This document shows positions 1 to 9,988 of a stretch of 47,985 nt of DNA, one piece after another. Each line of letters starts with the position of its first letter. Position 1 is the stretch's first letter. The notes under the pieces are model-generated. The model was given only the letters and a program-made list of their open reading frames with translations. It had not been told where the DNA came from and ran no database searches. The stretch lies in NCBI GenBank assembly GCA_016791025.1, contig JAEUNX010000082.1:97487-145471 (forward strand), written 5' to 3'. The translations under genes were made by a program, and so were the position numbers. The stretch comes from Zoogloeaceae bacterium (GTDB lineage Bacteria > Pseudomonadota > Gammaproteobacteria > Burkholderiales > Rhodocyclaceae).

Positions 1-49
1 CGGGTAGAATCAGAGATTCTCGAACGCCTGATTGTCTGACCCTGACGGC

Positions 50-883
50 TCAGGCCTGCGGACGCGGCCCCGATAGAATCTTCAACTCCGCGTCGGAGAA
101 ACCAGCGCGCCGCCGCGCTGCCAGATTGATGGGGGCTGCGGGCCAAGGTGCGTTGAAGGCCAGGACCAAGCGTAGATACTCCGCTCCCGCATCCAGACCT
201 CGCCCCCTGCAGAGGTGGCGAAACCATCGATCTCCCACCGCCACATGGAACTCCTCGTCACGGAGGATGATCTCCATTACGGTAACGAGGTCGGCTTCAC
301 CGAGGCGCTGCAACTTCTCGATGATCACGGGCGCTGCATCCAGGCCACGGGCCTCCAAGACCCGAGGGACAAGGGCCATTCTCGCGAGGGCATCCTTGTG
401 AGTCCGGCAAGCCATCTCCCACAGGGCATCGTGGGCGGGAAGGTCGCCGTAATCGGCGCCGCGGTTTTGCAGCTGCTGACGGAGTAGCCCAAAATGCAAG
501 GCCTCCTCCTCTGCCACCCGAACCCAGTCGTTATAGTAGTCCTGAGGAAAATCAGGAAATCGGGCGATGCAGTCCAGCGCCAGATTGATCGCGTTAAATT
601 CGATGTGGGCCAAGGCGTGGATCAGGGCGATCCGACTTGCCGTCGACATGCCGCGGCGGCGGGGCAGATCCTGAGCGCCCACCAAATGCGGCCGGGCTGG
701 ACGGCCCGGCTCCAAGAGCGCCTTCAGGCGGTCGGGATCCAGCGCATGGGCATCTCCCGAAGGCAGGGCGCCCATCCGCCAATCCCGCGCCAGGCCTTCA
801 ACCGCAGCAAGTTTGGTCACAATCTCGCGTGCGGCCAGGGCGCTGGCAGCAATGCCATGAACCGAGGATCCGTCCTGAGTCAC
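50..883 (-). CDS. DUF455 ferritin-like protein
   Basis: A 277-residue soluble protein of the DUF455 family, which has a ferritin-like (MiaE-like) four-helix fold; the biochemical role of the family is not settled. Repeated acidic/histidine motifs suited to a di-metal site are visible: HIEFNAINLALD near residue 93, EEEALHFG near 126, and RDEEFHVAVGDRWF near 209. The start is GTG at 883, preceded by AAGGGG four bases upstream; that ribosome site overlaps the TAA of ffh, so the two genes are transcriptionally and probably translationally coupled. No signal peptide or membrane segment is seen. A metal-dependent oxygenase or hydroxylase role is inference only. Confidence 0.85.
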   Translation of the reverse strand: MTQDGSSVHGIAASALAAREIVTKLAAVEGLARDWRMGALPSGDAHALDPDRLKALLEPGRPARPHLVGAQDLPRRRGMSTASRIALIHALAHIEFNAINLALDCIARFPDFPQDYYNDWVRVAEEEALHFGLLRQQLQNRGADYGDLPAHDALWEMACRTHKDALARMALVPRVLEARGLDAAPVIIEKLQRLGEADLVTVMEIILRDEEFHVAVGDRWFRHLCRGRGLDAGAEYLRLVLAFNAPWPAAPINLAARRRAGFSDAELKILSGPRPQA

Positions 884-891
884 CAGGCCCC

Positions 892-2250
892 TTACCGCGG
901 CATACCCGGAAACATGCCCTTCATCCCGCGCAGCATTTTCTGCATGCCACCTTTGGAAAACTGTTTCATGACCTTTTGCGTCTGCTCGAACTGATTCAGG
1001 AGACGATTGACCTCCTGGACCGGCACGCCGGCACCCGCGGCAATCCGACGCTTGCGCGAGGCCTTGAGGATCTCCGGCTTCGACCGCTCAAGCGGCGTCA
1101 TCGAATTGATGATGCCCTCGATCCGTCGAATCGCGGCGTCCTCCACACCACCCTGCATCTGCCCGGCCATCTGGCCGAACTGGGCCGGCAGTTTGTCCAG
1201 CAGCGAAGCAATGCCCCCCATCTTTCGCGTCTGGGCGATCTGCTCCTTGAAATCAGTGAGATCAAAGCCCTTGCCGCTTTTGAGCTTCTGGGCCATGGCC
1301 TTGGCCTGCTCTGCGTCGACGCCTCGCTGAGCCTCCTCGACCAAGCCGAGGATATCCCCCATCCCAAGAATCCGCGACGCCATCCGCTCGGGATGAAATT
1401 CTTCCAGACCGGTCAGCTTCTCGCCAACCCCGGAAAACTTGATCGGCTTGCCGGTCACATGCCGGACCGACAGAGCGGCGCCTCCACGGGCGTCCCCATC
1501 GAGCTTGGTCAGCACAACCCCGGTCAACGGCAGCGCGTCATTGAACGCCCTCGCGGTATTCACCGCATCCTGGCCCAGCATGGCGTCCACGACGAAAAGC
1601 GTCTCGATAGGATTCAGGGCGGCATGGAGAGCCTTGATCTCTTCCATCATGGCCGTGTCGATGGCCAGGCGACCCGCTGTATCGACGAGCACCACGTCGT
1701 AGTAATGGCGGCGGGCATAATCCACGGTCGCTAGAGCAATGTCGACGGGCTTGTCGGTGGTCTTGGACGGAAAGAAATCCAACCCAGCCTGCTGCGCAAC
1801 CGTCTGGAGCTGCGCGATGGCCGCCGGACGATAGACGTCGGTGGACACCGCCAGGACCTTCTTCTTCATTCGATCGCGGAGCAACTTACCGATCTTGCCG
1901 GTGGTAGTAGTCTTGCCAGCGCCTTGCAAGCCCGCCATCAGGATGATCGCTGGCGGCTGGACGGCAAGATTCAGTTGGGCGTGAGCCCCGCCCATCAGCT
2001 CGGTCAATTCCCGATGCACCACCCCGACGAGGGCTTGCCCCGGCGTCAGGGAGCCGATCACGTCCTGACCGACGGCCTTCTCCTTGACCCGGGCGATGAA
2101 CTCCTTGACCACGGGCAGAGCCACATCGGCCTCCAGGAGGGCTAGCCGCACCTCCCGCATCATCTCCTGGATGTTTTCTTCCGTCAGGCGCGCCTGACCC
2201 CTGAGGGTCTTGACCACCTTGGCAAGGCGGTGGGTAAGGTTGTCGAGCAT
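892..2250 (-). CDS. ffh: Signal recognition particle protein Ffh (SRP54)
   Basis: GTPase and RNA-binding subunit of the signal recognition particle, which binds 4.5S RNA and hydrophobic signal sequences on ribosomes and delivers nascent membrane proteins to FtsY. The 452 residues show the N domain (MLDNLTHRLAKVVKTLRG), then the G domain with P-loop GLQGAGKTTTTGK near residue 109, DTAGRL near 190 and TKLDGDARGG near 248, then a methionine-rich M domain ending in repeated GGM/GM motifs (KGGMQKMLRGMKGMFPGM). Length is normal for the family. It is divergent from ypjD with only 37 bases between, as in many proteobacteria, and reads into the DUF455 gene. Confidence 0.98.
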   Translation of the reverse strand: MLDNLTHRLAKVVKTLRGQARLTEENIQEMMREVRLALLEADVALPVVKEFIARVKEKAVGQDVIGSLTPGQALVGVVHRELTELMGGAHAQLNLAVQPPAIILMAGLQGAGKTTTTGKIGKLLRDRMKKKVLAVSTDVYRPAAIAQLQTVAQQAGLDFFPSKTTDKPVDIALATVDYARRHYYDVVLVDTAGRLAIDTAMMEEIKALHAALNPIETLFVVDAMLGQDAVNTARAFNDALPLTGVVLTKLDGDARGGAALSVRHVTGKPIKFSGVGEKLTGLEEFHPERMASRILGMGDILGLVEEAQRGVDAEQAKAMAQKLKSGKGFDLTDFKEQIAQTRKMGGIASLLDKLPAQFGQMAGQMQGGVEDAAIRRIEGIINSMTPLERSKPEILKASRKRRIAAGAGVPVQEVNRLLNQFEQTQKVMKQFSKGGMQKMLRGMKGMFPGMPR

Positions 2251-2287
2251 AATGGTTGGGCAAGAACCCTTCGGGTAGACTTAGTCG

Positions 2288-3115
2288 ATGCCCCCGATTT
2301 TACTGCATCTCGTCCCGGCCTCGATCTATGCCGCCCTCGGAGCCCATTTTTGGCGTACGCGCTGGCTCGACCCAGCCCCGGCCAGACGGAATGGCTTAAG
2401 CCTAACCGAGCGCCTCGTCATCCTTTTCGCCTTGGCAACCCACGGCTACGTCCTGCATGGCGCCTTGTTTCCTGGGGGCGGGATGCACTTCGGGTTTGGC
2501 GTCGCGCTCTCCCTGATGCTGTGGCTGGCCGTCCTGTTCTACTGGATCGAGGCCCTCTACACCCGGCTCGACGGCCTCCAAACTCTAGCCATGCCGATCG
2601 CCGCGATCAGTTGCCTGTTGCCCGCCCTCTTCCCTGGCCACCATATTCTTGACAACTCGGGGACCCCGGCATTTCGCGTCCATTTCATCATCGCGATGCT
2701 CGCGTACAGCCTCTTCACCCTTGCCGCCTTTCATGCGCTCTTGATGTCGGCGGCCGAGAAGCGTCTCCATGACGGCCGCCTCAATCGTGCCCTCGCAAAC
2801 CTGCCCCCGCTGCTAACCATGGAGGCCTTATTGTTTCGCCTCGTCTCCATCGCATTCATTCTCCTTACCCTCACGCTGGTTTCCGGGATTGGGTTCTCGG
2901 AGGTCCTGTTCGGACGGCCCGCCCGCTTCGACCACAAGACGGTGTTCGGCTTTGCCTCCTGGGGGATCTTTGCCACCCTCCTGGTCGGCCGCCACTTCTG
3001 GGGATGGCGTGGTCGCCCAGCCCTGCGCTGGATACTGGCGGGCTTCGTCGCCCTCCTCCTCGCCTACGTCGGCACCCGCTTCGTCACCGAAATCCTCCTC
3101 GCGCGTCCGGCCTGA
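2288..3115 (+). CDS. ypjD: CcsA/YpjD-type inner membrane protein
   Basis: A 275-residue polytopic inner-membrane protein of the CcsA/CcmC-like cytochrome c assembly family. About eight hydrophobic segments are visible, with conserved family features such as the HPLLA-like segment replaced here by FHALLMSAAEKRL after the central helices, and DHKTVFGFASWGIFATLLVGRHFWGWRG near the C-terminus. The neighbour ffh is divergent from it, the same arrangement as E. coli ypjD-ffh. A direct role in heme handling is uncertain: the ypjD subgroup is linked in E. coli to membrane/magnesium functions rather than to cytochrome c maturation. Confidence 0.85.
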   Translation: MPPILLHLVPASIYAALGAHFWRTRWLDPAPARRNGLSLTERLVILFALATHGYVLHGALFPGGGMHFGFGVALSLMLWLAVLFYWIEALYTRLDGLQTLAMPIAAISCLLPALFPGHHILDNSGTPAFRVHFIIAMLAYSLFTLAAFHALLMSAAEKRLHDGRLNRALANLPPLLTMEALLFRLVSIAFILLTLTLVSGIGFSEVLFGRPARFDHKTVFGFASWGIFATLLVGRHFWGWRGRPALRWILAGFVALLLAYVGTRFVTEILLARPA

Positions 3116-3271
3116 GATCTGCCTGGAATCTCGCGGGAGCCATTACTCCCTCAAGCTTTACGAAACAGCGCCGAATAAGGTTCGGACCGCCGAAGGCATT
3201 GCGCCCTGCGGAATCTGGCAAGCAATTCTGCCGATGCGACCAACCAGAACCTGCCCGAATTCGAAGACACG

Positions 3272-4981
3272 ATGGCAGCAAGTCCCCAGACTGCCCTGAG
3301 CGGCCTCGCCAGAGCCCTCATTCAGCACGGCCGCATCAGCGACGCCGACGCGGCGGCATGCTCTGCAAACAGCGGCGGGTCGGCGGAGTTCATCCTCGAA
3401 CTGACCAAGCGCAACGTGTTGTCCGCTCGGGATGTCGCGCGTTTCGTTTCAGACACCTTCGGCTACCCCCTCCTCGATCTGGAGGCCCTGGATGTGTCGA
3501 TCCTCCCCCGCGATGCCATCGACCGCAAGCTGATGGCCAAGCATTTGGTCCTTGCGCTTGCCAAGCGATCCAACCGGCTGGTGGTCGCGGTGGCCGACCC
3601 GACCAATTTGCGCGCCATCGACGAAATACGGTTTCAAACCGGCACGCCGGTGGACCCGGTCGTAGTGGAGATCGATAGGCTCAAGAAGCTGGTCGACGCC
3701 TTGTCCGAATCCACCGAGCAAACGCTGAAAGACCTCACCGGTGAAGAATTCGACATGGACCTCCTGGAGCAGGAGGCCCCCAAGGACGCCACCGAGGACT
3801 CCAGCCAGGAAGTCGACGATGCGCCAGTCGTCCGCTTCATTCAAAAGGTTTTGATCGACGCCATCAATGAAGGCGCCTCGGACATTCATTTCGAACCCTA
3901 CGAGAAGTACTACCGGATCCGTGTGCGGACCGACGGTGTCCTGCGGGAGATTGCCCAGCCCCCGCTGGTGCTGAAGGAGAAGATCGCCGCTCGGATCAAG
4001 GTGATCTCGCGCCTCGACATTTCGGAGAAGCGGGTACCCCAGGACGGCCGCATGAAGCTCGCCCTGTCCAAGAACAAGTCCATCGACTTTCGGGTTTCCA
4101 CGCTACCGACGCTTCACGGTGAAAAAATCGTGATGCGGATCCTCGATCCGACGTCGGCGATGCTTGGCATTGACGCCCTCGGCTACGATCCAGACCAGAA
4201 GGAAGCCCTCCTCGCGGCCGTGGAACGACCCTATGGCATGGTTCTGGTAACAGGGCCGACGGGAAGCGGAAAAACCGTGTCGCTGTATACCTGCCTGAAC
4301 CTGCTCAATAAGGCCGGGGTCAACATCTCGACGGCCGAAGACCCCGCTGAAATCAACCTTCCCGGGATCAACCAGGTCAACGTGAATGAAAAAGCCGGTC
4401 TCACGTTTGCGGCGGCCTTACGGTCCTTCCTGCGCCAGGATCCCGATGTCATTATGGTGGGCGAGATTCGCGATCTGGAAACAGCAGAGATTGCGGTCAA
4501 GGCGGCTCAGACCGGCCATTTGGTGATGTCCACCCTCCACACCAACGATGCGCCGACGACCCTGGAACGACTGAAGAACATGGGGGTTGCACCGTTCAAC
4601 ATCGCCTCGTCGGTCATCATGATCACCGCCCAGCGTCTGGCACGGCGCCTGTGCACCTGCAAACAGCCGGTCGATATCCCCATCGAAGCCTTGCTTGAAG
4701 CCGGTTTCAATGAAGCGGATCTCGACGGCAGCTGGCAACCTTACGGGCCGGTCGGTTGCGAACGCTGCAAGGGGTCCGGGTATAAAGGCCGGGTGGGCAT
4801 ATATCAGGTCATGCCGATCTCAGAGGAAATCGCCCATATCATCATGACCAATGGCAACTCCTTGGAAATCGCGGCCCAGGCTCAACGCGAAGGCGTCAGG
4901 GACCTGCGCCAATCCGGTCTCATCAAAGTCCGTCTGGGTGTCACCTCATTGACCGAAGTCCTGGCTACTACCAACGAATAA
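3272..4981 (+). CDS. pilB: Type IV pilus assembly ATPase PilB
   Basis: Cytoplasmic hexameric ATPase that powers pilus extension. The 569 residues contain an N-terminal MshEN/GspE_N domain (about 1-150), an acidic linker, then the secretion ATPase core: Walker A GPTGSGKT near residue 327, the Asp box with STAEDPAEINLPG, Walker B DPDVIMVGEIRD and the His box TGHLVMSTLHTNDAP. A tetracysteine zinc motif (CTCKQP ... CERCKGSGY) lies near 465-510, as in PilB but not in the retraction ATPase PilT. It is followed after 18 bases by pilC and then pilD, the classical pilBCD order. The 156 bases before it contain no recognised gene. Confidence 0.97.
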   Translation: MAASPQTALSGLARALIQHGRISDADAAACSANSGGSAEFILELTKRNVLSARDVARFVSDTFGYPLLDLEALDVSILPRDAIDRKLMAKHLVLALAKRSNRLVVAVADPTNLRAIDEIRFQTGTPVDPVVVEIDRLKKLVDALSESTEQTLKDLTGEEFDMDLLEQEAPKDATEDSSQEVDDAPVVRFIQKVLIDAINEGASDIHFEPYEKYYRIRVRTDGVLREIAQPPLVLKEKIAARIKVISRLDISEKRVPQDGRMKLALSKNKSIDFRVSTLPTLHGEKIVMRILDPTSAMLGIDALGYDPDQKEALLAAVERPYGMVLVTGPTGSGKTVSLYTCLNLLNKAGVNISTAEDPAEINLPGINQVNVNEKAGLTFAAALRSFLRQDPDVIMVGEIRDLETAEIAVKAAQTGHLVMSTLHTNDAPTTLERLKNMGVAPFNIASSVIMITAQRLARRLCTCKQPVDIPIEALLEAGFNEADLDGSWQPYGPVGCERCKGSGYKGRVGIYQVMPISEEIAHIIMTNGNSLEIAAQAQREGVRDLRQSGLIKVRLGVTSLTEVLATTNE

Positions 4982-4999
4982 GCGAGAAAGATTCCCACC

Positions 5000-6232
5000 A
5001 TGGCAACTGCTGCATCCGCCCTGCGCAAACCCCGCGGCCAGACCGAGGATCTCTACACCTGGGAAGGCAAGGACAAGACTGGCAAGATCATGCGTGGCGA
5101 AATGCGGGCGTCCGGCGAGACGGTCGTCCAAGCGAGCCTTCGGCGCCAGGGGATCCTTGTCACAAAGGTCAAAAAACAACGCCTGTCCCGAGGCAAAAAG
5201 ATTACCGAGAAGGACGTAACGCTATTCACGCGGCAATTGGCGACCATGCTTCGGTCCGGTGTGCCAATGCTTCAGGCGTTCGACATCAGCATCAAGGGTA
5301 ATGGCAACCCAAGCCTCGCGCGGATGTTGAACGATATCCGCACCGACGTGGAGACTGGCAGCAGCCTCTCCCAGGCCCTGCGGAAATACCCGGCACACTT
5401 TGACTCCCTCTATTGCAACCTAGTTGGGGCCGGGGAGCAGGCAGGTATTCTCGACAGCCTCCTCGATCGGCTCGCGACTTACAAGGAAAAGATTCTGGCC
5501 ATCAAGGCCAAGATCAAGAGCGCGCTTTTCTATCCCGCAATGGTGTTGGTGGTCGCCGCCCTGGTCATCAGCGTCATGATGCTGTTCGTAATTCCGGAGT
5601 TTAAGAAGGTCTTCAACGACTTTGGTGCCGAACTACCTGCACCCACCTTGATGGTGATCGCCATCTCTGATTTCTTCGTTGCCCATTTCTTCATCATGGC
5701 CACGAGCGTGGTCGGCACCATCGCCACGCTAACCTACTTCTACAAGCGCTCACCCAAGGCGCAGAACACGATGGACCGCCTGATTCTGAAGTTTCCCGTG
5801 ATCGGCGATGTGATCCGCAAGGCCACCATTGCACGCTGGACGCGAACGCTTTCTACGATGTTCGCCGCCGGCGTGCCTCTGGTCGAAGCCCTGGACTCCG
5901 TGGGCGGGGCCTCGGGCAACCACGTCTATCTTGTTGCGACCAAGCAAATTCAGACCGAGGTCAGCACCGGCACGAGTCTGACCGTCGCCATGCAAAACAC
6001 CAACGTCTTTCCGACGATGGTCGTACAGATGGTGTCGATTGGTGAGGAGTCGGGCCAACTCGATTCCATGTTGGGAAAAGTGGCAGAATTCTTCGAACGG
6101 GAGGTGGACGACGCGGTGGCTAGCCTCTCCCAACTCATGGAACCCATCATTATGGTCTTTCTGGGAACCGTCATCGGCGGCCTTGTGGTCGCCATGTATT
6201 TGCCGATCTTCAAGCTCGGATCGGTGGTCTAA
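5000..6232 (+). CDS. pilC: Type IV pilus inner-membrane platform protein PilC
   Basis: Inner-membrane platform protein that couples the PilB/PilT motors to the pilin fibre. The 410 residues include two T2SSF (GspF) domains (about 72-195 and 275-398), each followed by a membrane segment; a third hydrophobic segment lies in the middle near residue 215. Motifs typical of the family are FTRQLATMLRSGVPMLQAFD and ARWTRTLSTMFAAGVPLVEALD, one in each repeat, and the C-terminal PIIMVFLGTVIGGLVVAMYLP. Length is normal. The gene sits 18 bases after pilB and 27 before pilD. Confidence 0.97.
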   Translation: MATAASALRKPRGQTEDLYTWEGKDKTGKIMRGEMRASGETVVQASLRRQGILVTKVKKQRLSRGKKITEKDVTLFTRQLATMLRSGVPMLQAFDISIKGNGNPSLARMLNDIRTDVETGSSLSQALRKYPAHFDSLYCNLVGAGEQAGILDSLLDRLATYKEKILAIKAKIKSALFYPAMVLVVAALVISVMMLFVIPEFKKVFNDFGAELPAPTLMVIAISDFFVAHFFIMATSVVGTIATLTYFYKRSPKAQNTMDRLILKFPVIGDVIRKATIARWTRTLSTMFAAGVPLVEALDSVGGASGNHVYLVATKQIQTEVSTGTSLTVAMQNTNVFPTMVVQMVSIGEESGQLDSMLGKVAEFFEREVDDAVASLSQLMEPIIMVFLGTVIGGLVVAMYLPIFKLGSVV

Positions 6233-6259
6233 GCGTCCGGCGCCTCTCCGACTCTCACC

Positions 6260-7111
6260 ATGGCAGATCTGCTCGTCTCTCCCGTCGGATTTTCGGTGCT
6301 GGCCGGGATCCTCAGCCTCTTCGTCGGCAGCTTCCTCAATGTCGTCATCCATCGCCTGCCGGTGATGATGGAGCGCGAGTGGCAAAGCCAGGCTGCGGAG
6401 CTGCGCGGTGAGCCCATCTCCCCGTCGCCGCCGTTCAATCTGGCAACGCCGCGGTCCCGCTGCCCTCACTGCGGTGCCACCATCCGCGCGATCGACAACA
6501 TCCCCCTGTTTAGCTACTTGGTTTTGCAAGGGAAGTGCCGCCATTGCCGCGCCGGCATCAGCCCTCGCTACCCGCTGGTGGAAGTCCTGAGCGGACTGCT
6601 TGGTGCCTATGCGGCCTGGCATTTTGGTCCCGGGATTCCAGCCGCGGCCGCGATTCTGTTCCTCTGGTCCATGATCGCGCTGACCTTCATCGACCTCGAC
6701 ACGCAACTGCTTCCAGACTCACTGACGCTTCCCCTATTATGGACCGGGTTACTGGTCAATATCGGGGGCACATTTGCCCCGCTTCAGGATGCCGTCCTCG
6801 GAGCGGCGGCGGGCTATCTTGTCCTCTGGACCGTGTATTGGCTCTTCAAACTTTCCACTGGAAAAGAGGGAATGGGCTACGGCGACTTCAAACTCCTGGC
6901 CGCCATCGGCGCTTGGCTGGGTTGGAAGATGCTCCCGCTCACAATCCTTTTGTCATCCGCGGTCGGGGCTTGCGTTGGAATCGCACTAATCCTGCTCTAC
7001 CGCCATGGGCGCAATGTCCCGATTCCATTCGGACCCTACCTCGCCACGGCGGGCGTCCTAGCACTTTTCGTGGGCGAAACACTCACGGCTCGTTATCTGT
7101 CCCTGCTGTAA
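6260..7111 (+). CDS. pilD: Prepilin peptidase / N-methyltransferase PilD
   Basis: Membrane aspartyl protease that removes prepilin leader peptides and methylates the new N-terminus. The 283 residues show the N-terminal methyltransferase part with LSLFVGSFLNVVIHRLP and a four-cysteine zinc site (CPHCGA and CRHCRA, near residues 70-97). The peptidase part has the two catalytic aspartates in FIDLDTQLLPD and GYGDFKLLAAIGAWLG. Several further membrane helices run to the C-terminus. In many related genomes coaE and zapD follow pilD directly; here the next gene is the FmdB-type protein after 131 bases. Confidence 0.96.
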   Translation: MADLLVSPVGFSVLAGILSLFVGSFLNVVIHRLPVMMEREWQSQAAELRGEPISPSPPFNLATPRSRCPHCGATIRAIDNIPLFSYLVLQGKCRHCRAGISPRYPLVEVLSGLLGAYAAWHFGPGIPAAAAILFLWSMIALTFIDLDTQLLPDSLTLPLLWTGLLVNIGGTFAPLQDAVLGAAAGYLVLWTVYWLFKLSTGKEGMGYGDFKLLAAIGAWLGWKMLPLTILLSSAVGACVGIALILLYRHGRNVPIPFGPYLATAGVLALFVGETLTARYLSLL

Positions 7112-7242
7112 TCGCACCTTTCCGGGCCTTGAAATTCGGCCGGTCAGCCCCATATCCCCTTCGTGGCGTTCGCCGCATGCCCCTCGCTTTCCCGCCATGC
7201 TGCGTTGCGCTAGACTTCGCCGGTTATTTGCAGGAGTTCACC

Positions 7243-7506
7243 ATGCCAATTTACGAGTATCGCTGCTCTGCCTGCGGCCATCAGAAAGAACATCTTCAAA
7301 AGATGAGTGATGCCCCCCTCACCGTCTGTCCGCAGTGTGGGCAGCAAGCCTATGCAAAACTGCTCTCGGCCGCAGGATTCCAGTTAAAAGGAAGCGGTTG
7401 GTACGCTACCGATTTCAAGGGCGGCGGTTCAACGTCCAAGAATACGGAGACCAAATCCGACTCGCCGCCTGCCACACCCTGCGGCGGTTCCTGCGCCTGC
7501 CATTAG
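7243..7506 (+). CDS. FmdB-family zinc-ribbon protein
   Basis: An 87-residue protein beginning MPIYEYRCSACGHQKEHLQK, the FmdB/CxxC_CxxC_SSSS regulatory family. The zinc ribbon is C8-x2-C11 and C27-x2-C30 (CPQCGQQ), followed by a low-complexity Gly/Ser/Thr tail ending CGGSCACH. The ATG is preceded by CAGGAG, and the upstream in-frame extension does not resemble the family, so the start is at 7243. The gene runs 10 bases before the DUF502 gene and is conserved upstream of aspS in betaproteobacteria. Its molecular role is unknown. Confidence 0.9.
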   Translation: MPIYEYRCSACGHQKEHLQKMSDAPLTVCPQCGQQAYAKLLSAAGFQLKGSGWYATDFKGGGSTSKNTETKSDSPPATPCGGSCACH

Positions 7507-7516
7507 TTCATTTTGC

Positions 7517-8155
7517 ATGCGCAAGTACTTCATTACTGGTTTATTGATCTGGATTCCCCTTGCCATCACGGGGATGGTGCTGGCGTGGATCGTCGGCACC
7601 CTGGACCAAGTCCTCCTCTGGATGCCCGAGCAATTACAGCCGCGGGCGTTGGTGGGCTTCAACATTCCCGGCCTTGGCGTCATCGTCACCCTACTGATCA
7701 TCCTACTCACTGGCTTGGTGGCAGCCAATGTCCTCGGCCAGCGCCTGGTTCGTTACTGGGAGGCTCTGCTGGCGCGAATTCCGGTAGTAAAGTCGATTTA
7801 CTACAGCGTCAAGCAGGTCTCCGACACTCTTTTCTCCAGTAGCGGCCAGGCATTTCGCAAGGCCTTACTGATTCAGTATCCGCGCGAAGGTTCGTGGACC
7901 ATCGCCTTCCTCACCGGTCGCCCCGGTGGCGCGGCGGCCCATCACCTCAAGGGTGATTTTGTTAGCGTTTACGTCCCCACGACACCCAACCCCACCTCAG
8001 GCTTTTTTCTCATGATGCCTCGGGCCGATGTCGTGGAATTGGACATGAGCGTGGACGAAGCACTTAAGTACATCATTTCAATGGGGGTCGTGACCCCCAG
8101 GCCCAAATCGGGTGCCTGCCAAACCGGCCCTTGTCCACTCATGACCGGGCCGTAG
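7517..8155 (+). CDS. DUF502 inner-membrane protein
   Basis: A 212-residue protein of the DUF502 family. It has two N-terminal hydrophobic helices (about residues 5-28 and 50-75) followed by a soluble domain with the family motifs PVVKSIYYSVKQVSDTLFSS and GFFLMMPRADVVELDMSVDEALKYIISMGVV. Function is unknown in bacteria; related plant proteins (LIKE COV) are membrane proteins of trafficking. It is sandwiched between the FmdB-type gene and aspS, and the three are probably co-transcribed. Confidence 0.88.
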   Translation: MRKYFITGLLIWIPLAITGMVLAWIVGTLDQVLLWMPEQLQPRALVGFNIPGLGVIVTLLIILLTGLVAANVLGQRLVRYWEALLARIPVVKSIYYSVKQVSDTLFSSSGQAFRKALLIQYPREGSWTIAFLTGRPGGAAAHHLKGDFVSVYVPTTPNPTSGFFLMMPRADVVELDMSVDEALKYIISMGVVTPRPKSGACQTGPCPLMTGP

Positions 8156-8188
8156 CGGCCCGTCGTCTTTTCGGATTCCATTTTGACC

Positions 8189-9988
8189 ATGCGTACTCAT
8201 TACTGCGGGAAAGTCTCCGCCACTGAACTGGATCAGGTTGTCACCCTGTGCGGCTGGGTTCACCGCCGGCGAGACCACGGCGGCGTGATTTTCATCGACC
8301 TCCGCGACCGGGAAGGCCTCGTTCAAGTCGTTTGCGATCCTGATCGTCCCGAAATGTTTCGCACCGCCGAATCGGTCCGAAATGAATTTGTCCTGCAGAT
8401 GACCGGCAAAATCCGTCGACGCCCCGTGGGCACGGAGAACCCCAGTCTCGTGTCTGGCCAGATTGAAGTGCTTTGTCATGACATTGAGGTGCTCAACGCT
8501 TCAGCAACGCCGCCCTTCCAGATTGACGACGACAACCTCTCGGAAACCACTCGACTCACTCACCGCGTGATTGATCTGCGCCGCCCCCAAATGCAGAAGA
8601 ATCTGATGCTGCGTTATAAGGTCGCGCGCGCTTTCCGGCGCTTTCTCGATGACAATGGGTTCATTGACGTCGAAACGCCGATGCTGACCAAGAGTACCCC
8701 GGAAGGCGCACGAGACTATCTCGTGCCTTCCCGAGTCCATCCCGGCCAGTTCTTCGCCCTGCCCCAGTCACCTCAGCTGTTCAAGCAACTCCTGATGGTT
8801 GCGGGTTACGACCGCTACTACCAGATCACCAAGTGCTTCCGCGACGAAGACCTCCGCGCCGATCGTCAGCCGGAATTCACCCAGGTTGATATCGAGACTT
8901 CTTTCATGACGGAGACCGAGATCACTGGCCTGATCGAACAATTGATCCGCCATGTGTTCGAGGATGCCATCGCTGTTGATCTGCCAAACCCTTTCCCGAG
9001 AATGACGTACGCCGAAGCCATGCGGCGCTTCGGCTCGGACAAGCCGGATCTTCGCGTCACCCTCGAACTCACCGACGTCACCGATGCCGTAAGGGACGTG
9101 GCCTTCAAGGTTTTTAGTGGCCCGGCTAACTCCGGCGGACGGGTCGCCGCCCTGCGTATCCCGGGCGGCGCCAGTCTGACCCGGGGCGAAATCGACGAAT
9201 ACACCAAGTTCGTTGCCATTTATGGCGCCAAGGGCTTGGCATACATCAAGGTCAATGACGTCACCCAGGCCAACGAATCGGGCTTGCAGTCGCCAATCGT
9301 CAAAAATCTTACTGCCGATGCCCTCACGACCATTTTGACTCGCACCGGTGCAGAATCAGGGGACCTGATCTTCTTTGGCGCCGACAAGACCAAGGTTGTC
9401 AATGACGCGCTGGGCGCACTTCGGGTCAAGCTTGGCCACGAAAAGGGCTTCCTCAGCGGCCAATCCTGGGCTCCATTGTGGGTGGTTGACTTCCCCATGT
9501 TTGAATACGATGAGGAAGACCATCGCTGGACCGCCTGCCATCATCCCTTCACCAGCCCAAAGGATGAGCATATTGACCTCCTGGAGACTGACCCGGGCGC
9601 GTGTCTGGCCAAGGCCTATGATCTCGCCCTCAATGGCTGGGAGATCGGTGGTGGCTCGGTTCGTATCCACCGTGCCGACGTCCAGGAAAAGGTCTTTCAA
9701 GCGCTGAATATCGAGCCGGCGGAGCAGCGGGCCAAATTCGGTTTCCTCCTCGACGCCCTAAAGTATGGCGCTCCGCCCCATGGTGGCCTCGCCTTTGGCC
9801 TCGATCGCATCGTCACTATGATGACGGGCGCGGACTCTATTCGCGACGTCATCGCCTTCCCAAAGACGCAACGCGCTCAATGTCTGCTTACCGACGCACC
9901 GTCCGAAGTCGACGACAAACAGCTTCGCGAGCTCCACATCCGCCTGCGCCAGAAGGTGGAAACCCAGGTGGAAGTCACTCCAGGCTAA
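8189..9988 (+). CDS. aspS: Aspartyl-tRNA synthetase
   Basis: Class IIb synthetase charging tRNA-Asp (599 residues). The N-terminal OB-fold anticodon domain (about 1-105) includes [26 protein letters not shown]. The catalytic core has motif 1 in [26 protein letters not shown], motif 2 in [23 protein letters not shown], a GAD insertion domain in the middle, and motif 3 in [16 protein letters not shown]. The ATG at 8189 is preferred over the in-frame TTG at 8183 because the family begins MRTHYCG. Many bacteria without AsnRS use a non-discriminating form that also charges tRNA-Asn; which type this is cannot be told by eye. Confidence 0.98.
   Translation: MRTHYCGKVSATELDQVVTLCGWVHRRRDHGGVIFIDLRDREGLVQVVCDPDRPEMFRTAESVRNEFVLQMTGKIRRRPVGTENPSLVSGQIEVLCHDIEVLNASATPPFQIDDDNLSETTRLTHRVIDLRRPQMQKNLMLRYKVARAFRRFLDDNGFIDVETPMLTKSTPEGARDYLVPSRVHPGQFFALPQSPQLFKQLLMVAGYDRYYQITKCFRDEDLRADRQPEFTQVDIETSFMTETEITGLIEQLIRHVFEDAIAVDLPNPFPRMTYAEAMRRFGSDKPDLRVTLELTDVTDAVRDVAFKVFSGPANSGGRVAALRIPGGASLTRGEIDEYTKFVAIYGAKGLAYIKVNDVTQANESGLQSPIVKNLTADALTTILTRTGAESGDLIFFGADKTKVVNDALGALRVKLGHEKGFLSGQSWAPLWVVDFPMFEYDEEDHRWTACHHPFTSPKDEHIDLLETDPGACLAKAYDLALNGWEIGGGSVRIHRADVQEKVFQALNIEPAEQRAKFGFLLDALKYGAPPHGGLAFGLDRIVTMMTGADSIRDVIAFPKTQRAQCLLTDAPSEVDDKQLRELHIRLRQKVETQVEVTPG

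Noticed and set aside
1-49. Possible gene end or terminator at the left edge
   Set aside because: Too short; no motif or convincing hairpin with a U-tract is visible.
637-1734. Long open frame on the plus strand opposite ffh
   Set aside because: Antisense shadow; the minus strand encodes full-length Ffh with all GTPase motifs.
3216-3231. Sigma-54-like TGGCA...TGC site upstream of pilB
   Set aside because: The distance between the GG and GC elements is one base too long and the minus-12 element is poor.
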